From the NCBI RefSeq assembly GCF_014212125.1, contig NZ_JACJVP010000020.1, forward strand, positions 80,562-132,443: a stretch of 51,882 nt of DNA. Reading direction: 5' to 3'. The notes beneath the pieces were generated by a model, which searched no databases, was not told the origin of the DNA, and was given only the letters and a program-made list of their open reading frames with translations. Made by a program: the position numbers and the translations under genes. Within the stretch, counting starts at the first letter, position 1; each line of letters begins with the position of its first letter. Source of the stretch: Cohnella nanjingensis (GTDB lineage: Bacteria > Bacillota > Bacilli > Paenibacillales > Paenibacillaceae). Positions 1 to 7,196 of the stretch are shown here, piece after piece.

Positions 1-34
1 AAAAAGTTGTACATTTACAATTGTTCGGTCGGCG

Positions 35-82
35 TTGGAGGTCTGGAGGTCTAGCGGTCTGGAGGTCCGGAGGTTTGGAGGT
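35..82. repeat. 8-bp tandem repeat, six copies
   Basis: Six head-to-tail octamers of the form YTGGAGGT (third copy CTAGCGGT) lie in the gene-free first 356 bases. No coding frame or known element explains them. Confidence 0.7.
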
Positions 83-309
83 CCGACAAATCTATGATGA
101 CGGAACAATAGGTGCTTAGAATGTCAGAATGTCCGCTTCCAAATAAGAATCAGATAGGCCATGTGGATTTCATCGTTGCAGCTCGTAAAGGCCGGATTCG
201 CCGCTGTACGATCCTTTTATAGTCTGTCGCAATTTTCATTATAGTCTGTGACCTGGTAAGGTCATGCGTGTTTTTTGCGCATTTCGCGAACGATGCCGCC
301 CCGTCCGGG

Positions 310-338
310 TTGACAGTATTAGTTGCCAGGTATATAGT
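310..338 (+). promoter_or_regulatory. Sigma-A promoter of the marR gene
   Basis: A perfect -35 TTGACA (310-315) and a -10 TATAGT (333-338) are separated by exactly 17 bp. Transcription should start near 345. The rest of bases 1-309 shows nothing beyond the octamer repeat. Confidence 0.8.
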
Positions 339-352
339 TGTCATAACAACTA
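335..352. promoter_or_regulatory. MarR-type operator palindrome
   Basis: TAGTTGTCATAACAACTA is a perfect inverted repeat with 7-bp arms and a CATA centre. It overlaps the -10 box of the marR promoter, as expected for an autorepressed MarR-family gene. Binding by the adjacent regulator is inferred. Confidence 0.7.
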
Positions 353-434
353 ATAAATCATTTACACGGAATCGAGGCGAACGGAGATCGATAACCCGAA
401 GCATCCCGTCAACGAACGCTCGATCGGCTTCCGA

Positions 435-836
435 ATGGGGCTCACCTATCGCAAGCTGACGAATGTTTTCCAGCATCGGCTGAAGGCTTACGAGATCACC
501 CCGGAGCAGTGGTCGACCCTCTATCAGATCTCGCTGTCCGACGGCCTGATTCAGAAGGAGATCGCCGACCGCACCGGCAAGGACCGGCCCGCGACGACGC
601 GCATCCTCGATCATCTCGCGGAGAAGCAGCTCGTCTTCAAGAAGGCCGACCCGCAGGATCGCAGATCCTTCCTGGTGTTCATCACGGAGAAGGGGAAGCG
701 GCTGGTCGCGGAGACGCTGCCGATCGAGGCATCCTTCATCGCGGAGGTGGCGAGCTGCATGACCGCCGAAGAATACGATCAACTCCTGTCGCTGATTCGG
801 CGTATCGACGAGCGGCTCGATCGGTTAGAGAAATAA
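435..836 (+). CDS. MarR family transcriptional regulator
   Basis: This is a winged-helix MarR-type repressor of 133 residues as called from the first in-frame ATG. The segment from about residue 40 to 90 has the family pattern: recognition helix with KEIADRTGKDRPATTRILDHL, then the wing with DPQDRRSFLVFITEKGK. It is followed by an MFS exporter gene, the classic pairing of a ligand-sensing repressor and its pump. The ATG has no ribosome binding site, and the same frame stays open upstream to base 357, giving a family-like stretch ending NERSIGFRMG. That stretch has no ATG, GTG or TTG, so translation may begin at a rare ATC or ATT near 387 or 360, or there is a sequence error. The operator overlapping its promoter suggests autorepression. 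Confidence 0.88.
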   Translation: MGLTYRKLTNVFQHRLKAYEITPEQWSTLYQISLSDGLIQKEIADRTGKDRPATTRILDHLAEKQLVFKKADPQDRRSFLVFITEKGKRLVAETLPIEASFIAEVASCMTAEEYDQLLSLIRRIDERLDRLEK

Positions 837-839
837 TCG

Positions 840-951
840 GATAGACGGGAGAATAGGGGCAAGAGAACAGAAGCAAGAGAATATTGAGAATAGAGAGAAC
901 AGAGAGAATAAGAGCGTATAGAGCGTGCAAGAGAATAGGAGAGAAGAAATC
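840..951 (+). promoter_or_regulatory. Purine-rich GAGAAYA leader of the MFS gene
   Basis: The gap between the regulator and the exporter is more than 80% purine on this strand and repeats GAGAATA or GAGAACA about seven times (near 850, 863, 877, 886, 894, 903 and 930). It could be an RNA-binding leader or a simple degenerate repeat; the sequence alone cannot tell. Confidence 0.4.
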
Positions 952-952
952 A

Positions 953-2164
953 ATGCTGCAATCCGAACCGAATACCCGACTATGGACGAAGCCGTTCGTT
1001 GCGTTAACGATCAGCTCGTTTTTGTTGTTTTTGAATCTGCAGATGCTGCTGTCTTCTTTCCCGGCGTACGTCAAAGACGAGTTCCGCGTCGGCGATATGA
1101 CGGTCAGTCTCGTCACCAGCCTCTTCGCGCTGTCCGCCATCGGCACGCGCTTCGCCACCGCGGCGCTCATGCGGCGGTACAGCCGGAATGCGCTATTGTA
1201 CGTGGGACTGGCTATCGCGGGCCTCATCACCGGGATCTATGTGGCCGCCGATACGATCGGCTCGCTCCTCCTCATGCGGGTCGGTTACGGCATCGGCTTC
1301 GGCATGGCGAGCACGATCATTCCGACGCTCGTCTCCCAGATCATTCCCCGCAACCGCATGGGCGAGGGGATCGGTTACTTCGGCCTGTCCACCAGCCTGG
1401 CCATGTCCATCGGGCCGATGATCGGCCTCAACGTCATGAAGCATGCCGGATTCGGCACATTGTCGCTCGCGGGCACGGCAGCCGTCCTGCTGGCCATCCC
1501 GACGCTGCTGCTCACCCGCGCCATCCCGTCCGCCCCGGCGAAGCCGGCTGCTCGCCCGGACGAAGCGTTCAAGCCGGCTCCCGGGTTTAACGCGAAGTTA
1601 TTGTTTCCCGCCTTGCTGAACGTACTCCTGGCGGTAACCTACAGCGGACTGCTCAGCTTCATCGCCCTGTTCGGCGAATCCGTGCAACTGGCGCAGGTCG
1701 GCCTGTTCTTCCTGTTCAACGCGGTGACGATCATCATCATCCGACCGATCTCCGGCCGGGTGTTCGACAAGCACGGCCACGCAGCGGTCCTCATTCCGGC
1801 CGCCGTCTGCGTCGTGGCGAGCCTGACGGTGCTCTCCTACACGACGGCGACGCCGACGCTCGTCATATCCGCGCTCCTGTACGGGCTCGGCTTCGGCGCG
1901 ATCCAGCCGACGATCCAAGCCTGGATGCTGCGCTCCTCGACCCCCGAGCAGCACGGGATGGCGAACAGCATGTTCTACAACTCCACCGACCTGGGCGTCG
2001 CCGCAGGCGCCATGATTCTGGGCGGGATCGCGACGCTGACCGACTACGGGCAAATGTACCGGTATTCGGCGGGCTTCATGGTGCTGTTCCTCGTGCTGTA
2101 CGCGATCGTCAGATTCGCGTCGGCCGGCAAGGCGAAGCGCCGCCAGGCGGTAGGGACGGTTTGA
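953..2164 (+). CDS. MFS transporter (drug exporter-like)
   Basis: This 403-residue protein has about twelve hydrophobic helices, the usual size of a major facilitator exporter. The N-terminal half (FVALTISSFLLFLNLQML, then FRVGDMTVSLVTSLFALSAIGTRF) and the loop DKHG resemble drug:H+ antiporters of the AraJ/YfcJ type. The start at 953 is chosen because AGGAGAG sits nine bases upstream; an in-frame ATG at 884 falls in the purine-rich leader and has no ribosome binding site. It lies 116 bp behind the MarR gene on the same strand, so a MarR-controlled efflux unit is likely. The substrate cannot be read from sequence. A strong terminator follows. Confidence 0.88.
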   Translation: MLQSEPNTRLWTKPFVALTISSFLLFLNLQMLLSSFPAYVKDEFRVGDMTVSLVTSLFALSAIGTRFATAALMRRYSRNALLYVGLAIAGLITGIYVAADTIGSLLLMRVGYGIGFGMASTIIPTLVSQIIPRNRMGEGIGYFGLSTSLAMSIGPMIGLNVMKHAGFGTLSLAGTAAVLLAIPTLLLTRAIPSAPAKPAARPDEAFKPAPGFNAKLLFPALLNVLLAVTYSGLLSFIALFGESVQLAQVGLFFLFNAVTIIIIRPISGRVFDKHGHAAVLIPAAVCVVASLTVLSYTTATPTLVISALLYGLGFGAIQPTIQAWMLRSSTPEQHGMANSMFYNSTDLGVAAGAMILGGIATLTDYGQMYRYSAGFMVLFLVLYAIVRFASAGKAKRRQAVGTV

Positions 2165-2243
2165 CCGGCGCTGCCGGTTCCGCGCCTTCGCTGCCGGCAT
2201 CGTATGGATATGCCGTCAGCCTTCATGCTTTCTCAAAATAAAA

Positions 2244-2270
2244 AGGGTACGCGATTATTTCGCGTACCCT
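2244..2270 (-). terminator. Terminator palindrome for the minus-strand glycosyltransferase
   Basis: AGGGTACGCGA and TCGCGTACCCT form an 11-bp perfect stem around TTATT. Read on the minus strand it is followed by TTTTTATTTTG, so it can end transcription of the converging glycosyltransferase gene. Twenty-three bases of it recur at 2330-2352. Confidence 0.7.
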
Positions 2271-2271
2271 C

Positions 2272-2303
2272 AGACTGTCGAGAAAGTCTCGGCAGTCTTT
2301 TTT
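2272..2303 (+). terminator. Rho-independent terminator of the MFS gene
   Basis: A 12-bp stem with one mismatch (AGACTG-T-CGAGA against TCTCG-G-CAGTCT, loop AAG) is followed by six T residues. Confidence 0.85.
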
Positions 2304-2336
2304 ATGTCCATTTGGTTTAACACGAAGGATACGCGA

Positions 2337-3104
2337 TTATTTCGCGTACCCTTTGCGTTTGTGGAAGGACAGAGAGCGGAACTTCGTCGCCAGCTTCCGG
2401 ATCCGTTCCGCGGAGAGGGCGCCGGCGTTCGAATGCAGGCTCTTGTTCTGCGCGCTTTTCATGACGACCTTGCCGGGATGGCGGGCGTACAGATAATTGC
2501 CGTACGTCTCGTACTCGGAGAAGCCGAACTGCTTTTTCTTGTTGATGCTGCGGATGATCGCACGGTACCAGCGGGTGCCATGCTTCGCTTCGAAGTCGCG
2601 CTTCATCGCGGATACCTTCGTTTTGTCGAACAGCATGTAGTGGGTGACAAAAGAGCGGGGAGCCTTCGCCCGTTCGCCCGTCAACTTCCGGTAAGTGACG
2701 AAGTATTCCGGCTGGCTCCATTTGCGGCAGTAGAATACCGTCTTGCCATCGACGAGAAAGCGGTGCGGGCGGATAAACACGGTATCGGCGTCCACGACGA
2801 GGTAGTGCTTCCGGGAGACGACCGACGTGCCGCCCAGCTTCAGCAGCTGCTGGTAAAGCCAGCCGGAGCGCTCCCATCGTTTGGAGCTGTAATGGATGTC
2901 GTTCTTCGTGATCGGGAGCACCTTGCGCTCGTTCACGAACGTGCAGCCCTTGCGCTTGCAAAGCTTGCGGATGCGCTCGCTCTCCGGCGAGACGACATAA
3001 ATTCGGCCGATCGGATGCCGCACGTGAAGGCGGACGGCGTCGATCACGTGAGGAAGCGTGCCTAAATCTTTCTCGATCGCGGGGATCATCACGTCGATCT
3101 TCAC
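2337..3104 (-). CDS. DUF6492-family glycosyltransferase-like protein
   Basis: The product resembles the DUF6492 group of GT-A fold glycosyltransferases: a beta-strand start (VKIDVMIPAIEKDLGTLPHV), then an acidic LVVDADTVF segment that fits the DxD nucleotide-sugar/metal site, and a basic C-terminus. The GTG at 3104 starts the conserved core and gives 255 residues; the frame remains open to an ATG at 3179, but that extension (MERAPPRRHT...) looks unrelated to the fold. The start is uncertain because the only candidate ribosome binding site, GGGAG, is 12 bases away. The gene stands alone, converges on the MFS gene and lies downstream of a minisatellite. Its last codons fall in a palindrome duplicated in the intergenic terminator. 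Acceptor and donor are unknown. Confidence 0.75.
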   Translation of the reverse strand: MKIDVMIPAIEKDLGTLPHVIDAVRLHVRHPIGRIYVVSPESERIRKLCKRKGCTFVNERKVLPITKNDIHYSSKRWERSGWLYQQLLKLGGTSVVSRKHYLVVDADTVFIRPHRFLVDGKTVFYCRKWSQPEYFVTYRKLTGERAKAPRSFVTHYMLFDKTKVSAMKRDFEAKHGTRWYRAIIRSINKKKQFGFSEYETYGNYLYARHPGKVVMKSAQNKSLHSNAGALSAERIRKLATKFRSLSFHKRKGYAK

Positions 3105-3240
3105 CCAGTCGTCAACTCCCGGCTCATAATCAGGACCAACCTGAACTATGGTATGTCGGCGGGGGGGAGCCCGTTCCATTCAAGCCGGAGGGCGACTGTA
3201 CGGGGAAATGGCGCGAGATCGGGCGCAGGAGTGGCCCTCT

Positions 3241-3571
3241 GTCCTCCCCGGGCGTCCTCAGCGCTACCCGGCTATCCGTCCTCCCCTGGTGTCCTCAGCG
3301 CTACCGGCTATCCGTCCTCCCCGGGCGTCCTCAGCGCTACCCGGCTATCCGTCCTCCCCGGGCGTCCTCAGCGCTACCCGGCTATCCGTCCTCCCCGGGC
3401 GTCCTCAGCGCTACCCGGCTATCCGTCCTCCCCGGGCGTCCTCAGCGCTACCCGGCTATCCGTCCTCCCCGGGTGTCCTCAGCGCTACCGGCTATCCGTC
3501 CTCCCCGGGCGTCCTCAGCGCTATCCGGCCCTCCGTCCTCCCCGGGCGTCCTCAGCGCTACCCGGCGCCGT
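3241..3571. repeat. 37-bp minisatellite, nine copies
   Basis: Nine head-to-tail copies begin with GTCCTCCCCGGGCGTCCTCA and start at 3241, 3278, 3314, 3351, 3388, 3425, 3462, 3498 and 3535. Seven are 37 bp and two (second and seventh) are 36 bp. Copies differ by a few substitutions. The array fills the gap between the response regulator stop and the glycosyltransferase start, ending 12 bp from the regulator gene. Proline-rich open frames across it are an artefact of repetition. Confidence 0.95.
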
Positions 3572-3582
3572 CCTCGAACCGT

Positions 3583-5184
3583 TCAGCTCTCCCCCCGGAA
3601 GGCCGAAGGACTCACCCCCGAATGCTTCTTGAACACGTTGCAGAAATAGTTCTGGTCCTCGTAGCCGACGAGCTGGGCGACGCGCGCGATCTTGAGGGTC
3701 GTCGTGAGCAGCAGCTCCCGGGACCGCTCGATGCGCCGCTGCGTCACGTAGCCGCCGAAGCTGACGCCGACCAGCTGTTTGAACCGCTTGGCGAAGTAAT
3801 TCGGATGAATGAAGTACGTATCCGCCACCCACTGCAAGGATAGATCTTCGTCGAAGCGGGAATCCGCATAGGCCTTCACGGCCGCGACGACGCGGTCCCC
3901 CGAGCAATCGTCCTCGCGCTCCCGCGGCGGTCCCCATGAACGCAGCGCATCGCGGAACCGGCCGGCCAGCTCCGTCCAGGCGGACAGGGACGCCAGCTCG
4001 GACGCCGGGTCCCCGGAAAGCGGCGCGGGCAGGACGACGCCGCGCTTCGCGGCATGCCGGCGAACCAGGTGCCAGATCTCCGCGTAGGCGTAGGCCAGCC
4101 GGCCGTAGCGGGCGTCCGGCCGCTCCGCGATCTCGCGGAACCGCTCGTGGACGCGGGCGATGAATTCCTCCCGCTTGTTCTCCTCCAGGAGCATCAGCAG
4201 CGTCCGCTCCGCGTCCTCGCCGAACGGAGGCAGTCCGGATTCGCCCGTGGCCGTCGCGTCGTCCTCGTAGACGTACACCCGTCCGTCTCCTCGCAGCAGT
4301 CTGTCGTTCATCGCTTCCTTCGCCTGGAGATAGGAATCCCGCAAGCGGGAGATGCTCCCGTGCACGCCGCCGAGCCCGACGACGACGTTCAGTCCCAGCC
4401 GCTCCCGCGTCCATGCGAGCGCGTCCGACAGGCAAGCGACGGCGTCCCTGACGATATCGGCGTCGTCGCATCCGAGGAACAGCACGACTTCATCCGGCTC
4501 GTAAGCGTGCTTGAACACGAGACAGTCCATGGGCAGCGGAGAGAGCGCGTGCTGCAGCACGTTCTGCATCGCGAATCGTCCGAGCGGCAGGTCCCGCTCT
4601 CCGAAGCGTCCGCCGCCGGCCGGGAGCGCGATGCGAGCCGTCGCGGCCGCGTAGCGCGACCTGCCGAGCAGATGCTGCGGGAGGCGGTTCCAGCTGCCTT
4701 CGGGCACCAGGATGCGATGCGTCAGCACGTGATCCGTCGCCCGCGCGTCGCTCTCGTCCAGCAGAGGGGCCCATGCCGTCAGCTCGGAACGGCGGATCGC
4801 TTCCTCTTGCTCCATGCGGACTTCGTTGCCAATCTCGGCCAGCAGCTCGTGCAGCTTGCGGGCGTCGACCGGCTTCAACAGATAGTCCTTCACTTGATGC
4901 CGCATCGCCTCGCGGACGTAGTCGAACTCGTTGAACCCGCTGAGGATGACGAACTTCAACCGCGGGTAAGCCCGGCGGGCCTCGTCGATCAACTGCAAGC
5001 CGTCCATGCCGGGCATCCGCACGTCCGTCAAGACGACGTCCGGCTCGCACCGCGACAGCTGCTCGAGCGCTTCGATGCCGTTGCCGGCTTCGGCGACCAA
5101 GCGAATGCCGCGTCCGTTCCAATCGATCTTGCTGATGAGTCCTTGCCGCAGCAAAGGCTCGTCCTCGACGATCATGATCTTCAT
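3583..5184 (-). CDS. YesN-type response regulator, AraC output domain
   Basis: The 533-residue protein has an N-terminal receiver domain with the acidic pair ED at residues 7-8, the phosphoacceptor aspartate at about 54 in LTDVRMPGMDG, and the conserved lysine in YLLKPVD. The last hundred residues are a double helix-turn-helix of the AraC type, with YFAKRFKQLVGVSFGGYV and the closing YFCNVFKKHSGVSPSAFR. The middle 300 residues are a linker typical of YesN-like regulators. GGAGGG lies six bases before the ATG, and that ATG overlaps the kinase stop codon as ATGA, so both are translated together. It probably activates the binding-protein operon diverging at 7197. A 37-bp minisatellite begins 12 bp after its stop. 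Confidence 0.93.
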   Translation of the reverse strand: MKIMIVEDEPLLRQGLISKIDWNGRGIRLVAEAGNGIEALEQLSRCEPDVVLTDVRMPGMDGLQLIDEARRAYPRLKFVILSGFNEFDYVREAMRHQVKDYLLKPVDARKLHELLAEIGNEVRMEQEEAIRRSELTAWAPLLDESDARATDHVLTHRILVPEGSWNRLPQHLLGRSRYAAATARIALPAGGGRFGERDLPLGRFAMQNVLQHALSPLPMDCLVFKHAYEPDEVVLFLGCDDADIVRDAVACLSDALAWTRERLGLNVVVGLGGVHGSISRLRDSYLQAKEAMNDRLLRGDGRVYVYEDDATATGESGLPPFGEDAERTLLMLLEENKREEFIARVHERFREIAERPDARYGRLAYAYAEIWHLVRRHAAKRGVVLPAPLSGDPASELASLSAWTELAGRFRDALRSWGPPREREDDCSGDRVVAAVKAYADSRFDEDLSLQWVADTYFIHPNYFAKRFKQLVGVSFGGYVTQRRIERSRELLLTTTLKIARVAQLVGYEDQNYFCNVFKKHSGVSPSAFRGES

Positions 5185-7010
5185 CGCGTACCCTCCAGTC
5201 CGGTTTGGGGAATCGAGAAGTCGATGCGGGTGCCTGTCTGGGGCAGGCTGCGGATGACCATCCTCGGATCGCGTCCGTACGTCGTCTGGATGCGGCTGCA
5301 GACGTTCGCGAGACCGATCTCCGCGCGGGTAGGGGAGACCCGTTCGGAGACGAAGCCGCCCGGCGAACAGAGACGGTCTTGCAGCCGAAGCAGCGTCTCG
5401 GACGCCATGCCGACGCCATTGTCCTCGATGGTGAACGCCAGTTCGCCGCCGTCGAAGCGAATCCGGATCTTCACCTCCTTGGTCCCGATCTTCGGCTCCA
5501 GACCGTGGATGACGGCATTCTCCACCAGCGGCTGCAGCAGGAACTTCGGCACCGTCCTTGTCTCCGTACCCGGTTCGGCTTCGATCTCGTAGCGGAAGTC
5601 GCCGGCGAAGCGGATAACATAGATGGACAGATACTGGTCCAGATGGTTGAGCTCCTCCCGGATCGTCGCGAAGCTGCCTCCGTTCAAGTTGTAGCGGAGC
5701 ATGCCGCCCAGCGCTTGACAGATATGCACGATGCGCATCTCGCCGTTGATGGCGGAGAGGCTGTCGATCGTGCCGAGCGTATTGTACAGGAAGTGCGGGT
5801 TGATCTGCGATTGCAGCGCTTTGATCTCCGCCTCCTTTTTGAGCAGTTCGGTCTCGTACACCTTGGTGATCAGATGCCGGATCTCCGCGGTCATCTTGTT
5901 GAAGCTGTGTTGGATGGTCGAGAACTCGTTGCGTCCTTTGACCTCGATGAAGGCGTCGAAGTCGCCCATCTCGACCTGCTTCATCTTCTTGTTCAGCATC
6001 TTCAGCGGACGGGTCACGCCGGCGGAGATGAGCGAGGAGAGCAGCATGGCCGCCAGGATGGCCGCCAGGCCGATCGCGAGCATCGTGTTCCGGAACCGGT
6101 TCACCTTCTCGTAGACGCGATTCAGCGGGGCTTTCCCGAGGACGACCCAACCGCTGAGGTTCAGCTGGCGGTACAGTCCGATGTAGGACGCCCGGTCGTC
6201 GGCCACCGCGAAGCTGGCCGCTTGCGCCGGAGAGGCTACGGCCTGCCGGTATCCGACGAACAGCGGATCGCCGGCGAGCGAGCGGCCGATCTCCGTCTCG
6301 TCTTCCGCGAAGACGACGGTCCCCGCGTCGTCGACGATGTAGTAGGCGTTCGCGGCTTCTCCGCGCAGGCCTTGAAAGGCGTGGCGGATGACGGCGGGAT
6401 CGAGGTCGATCTTGAGATAGCCGACGGGATGCTGCTCGTTCGACGTGACGCGCTTCAACTGCTGCACGAAGCTGATCGTCGGCGTCGGCGTCAGCGAATT
6501 GCGGCCGGTGGCGACCGAAGACGTCCATAACGGCGCTCCGTCGCGTTCCGCGGCCAGGCGCGCGACGCGCATCAGCTCGTCGTTCATCAGCGAGCGCAGC
6601 TTCTGATTGTAATAATACATGCTCGAGATTTGGTCTTGATCGAGGGTGACGATCGTCAGGTTGGAAAGCGTCGGAATCTGCATGCGCTGCACTTCCAGCT
6701 TGTTGCGGTAATACTGCTTGTCTTCGAAGGAGACGGGGTTGTCCAGATACTTCTGCAGCGAGACGTCCGTGAAATAGCTGAGGCCGATGTTGCGGATCGT
6801 CTCGAGCTGCAGGGAGAGCGCGTCCGCCGATTGGCCGATCAGGCGCTCGAAGCCCTGGACGGTCGACGTCTTCAGCTCTTCGCGCATGATCCTGTAGTAA
6901 GAGAAGCCCATGATGGCGGCGGTCAGGCTGACGACGATAAAAAACGAAAGAATGAGCCGGGTGCGGAATTGCGCGCGGTAGCCGCCGAAGCGAAATCCAA
7001 GGCCAGCCAA
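5181..7010 (-). CDS. YesM-type sensor histidine kinase
   Basis: This 609-residue membrane kinase starts at a TTG preceded by a near-perfect AGGAGGTGA. It has a first membrane helix at about residues 18-40, a large extracytoplasmic dCache-like sensor region, a second helix near 305-330, a HAMP segment (TRPLKMLNKKMKQVEMGDF), then the His_kinase domain with the phosphoacceptor histidine in QINPHFLYNTL and an HATPase region with the N box VENAVIHG and the G box DNGVGM. Such kinases usually sense sugars alone or through a binding protein. The gene is divergent from a sugar-importer operon and overlaps its response regulator by four bases, so it is the likely sensor for that importer. Confidence 0.93.
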   Translation of the reverse strand: MAGLGFRFGGYRAQFRTRLILSFFIVVSLTAAIMGFSYYRIMREELKTSTVQGFERLIGQSADALSLQLETIRNIGLSYFTDVSLQKYLDNPVSFEDKQYYRNKLEVQRMQIPTLSNLTIVTLDQDQISSMYYYNQKLRSLMNDELMRVARLAAERDGAPLWTSSVATGRNSLTPTPTISFVQQLKRVTSNEQHPVGYLKIDLDPAVIRHAFQGLRGEAANAYYIVDDAGTVVFAEDETEIGRSLAGDPLFVGYRQAVASPAQAASFAVADDRASYIGLYRQLNLSGWVVLGKAPLNRVYEKVNRFRNTMLAIGLAAILAAMLLSSLISAGVTRPLKMLNKKMKQVEMGDFDAFIEVKGRNEFSTIQHSFNKMTAEIRHLITKVYETELLKKEAEIKALQSQINPHFLYNTLGTIDSLSAINGEMRIVHICQALGGMLRYNLNGGSFATIREELNHLDQYLSIYVIRFAGDFRYEIEAEPGTETRTVPKFLLQPLVENAVIHGLEPKIGTKEVKIRIRFDGGELAFTIEDNGVGMASETLLRLQDRLCSPGGFVSERVSPTRAEIGLANVCSRIQTTYGRDPRMVIRSLPQTGTRIDFSIPQTGLEGTR

Positions 7011-7090
7011 TCACTCACCTCCTCGTGCCGTAAGTGAGTATTCGACGGTCCGCCCCGCAATCCTCTCGCAACGGGACAAGAAGGCGACTT

Positions 7091-7121
7091 GGTTAGAAAT
7101 TTGCTAAAGAGAGGTTAGAAA
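7091..7121. promoter_or_regulatory. Candidate response-regulator binding site (direct repeats)
   Basis: GGTTAGAAA occurs at 7091-7099 and again at 7113-7121, 22 bp apart, two helical turns. AraC-type regulators bind such same-face direct repeats. The second copy lies about 45 bp before the expected start of the binding-protein transcript, with a -10-like TACACT at 7152-7157. Assignment to the adjacent regulator is inferred. Confidence 0.5.
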
Positions 7122-7127
7122 AATCCA

Positions 7128-7142
7128 TAGAAAGCGCTGCCA
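7128..7142. promoter_or_regulatory. Candidate cre box (CcpA)
   Basis: TAGAAAGCGCTGCCA matches the Gram-positive cre consensus WTGNAANCGNWNNCW at every fixed position but one. It sits where the -35 of the binding-protein promoter would be, so catabolite repression is plausible. Confidence 0.5.
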
Positions 7143-7196
7143 AAGAGAGGCTACACTGAAATTGTTCCAACGATCTCACCTAAGGGAGGGTTACCC

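Noticed and set aside
150..782. A 210-codon minus-strand frame over the marR gene
   Set aside because: Overlaps the promoter, operator and coding region of marR and shows no family pattern.
3241..3571. CRISPR array
   Set aside because: Units are contiguous with no unique spacers.
3148..3843. Proline/serine-rich open frames across the 37-bp repeat
   Set aside because: They exist only because a GC-rich repeat lacks stops; no ribosome binding site, and they run into the response regulator gene on the other strand.
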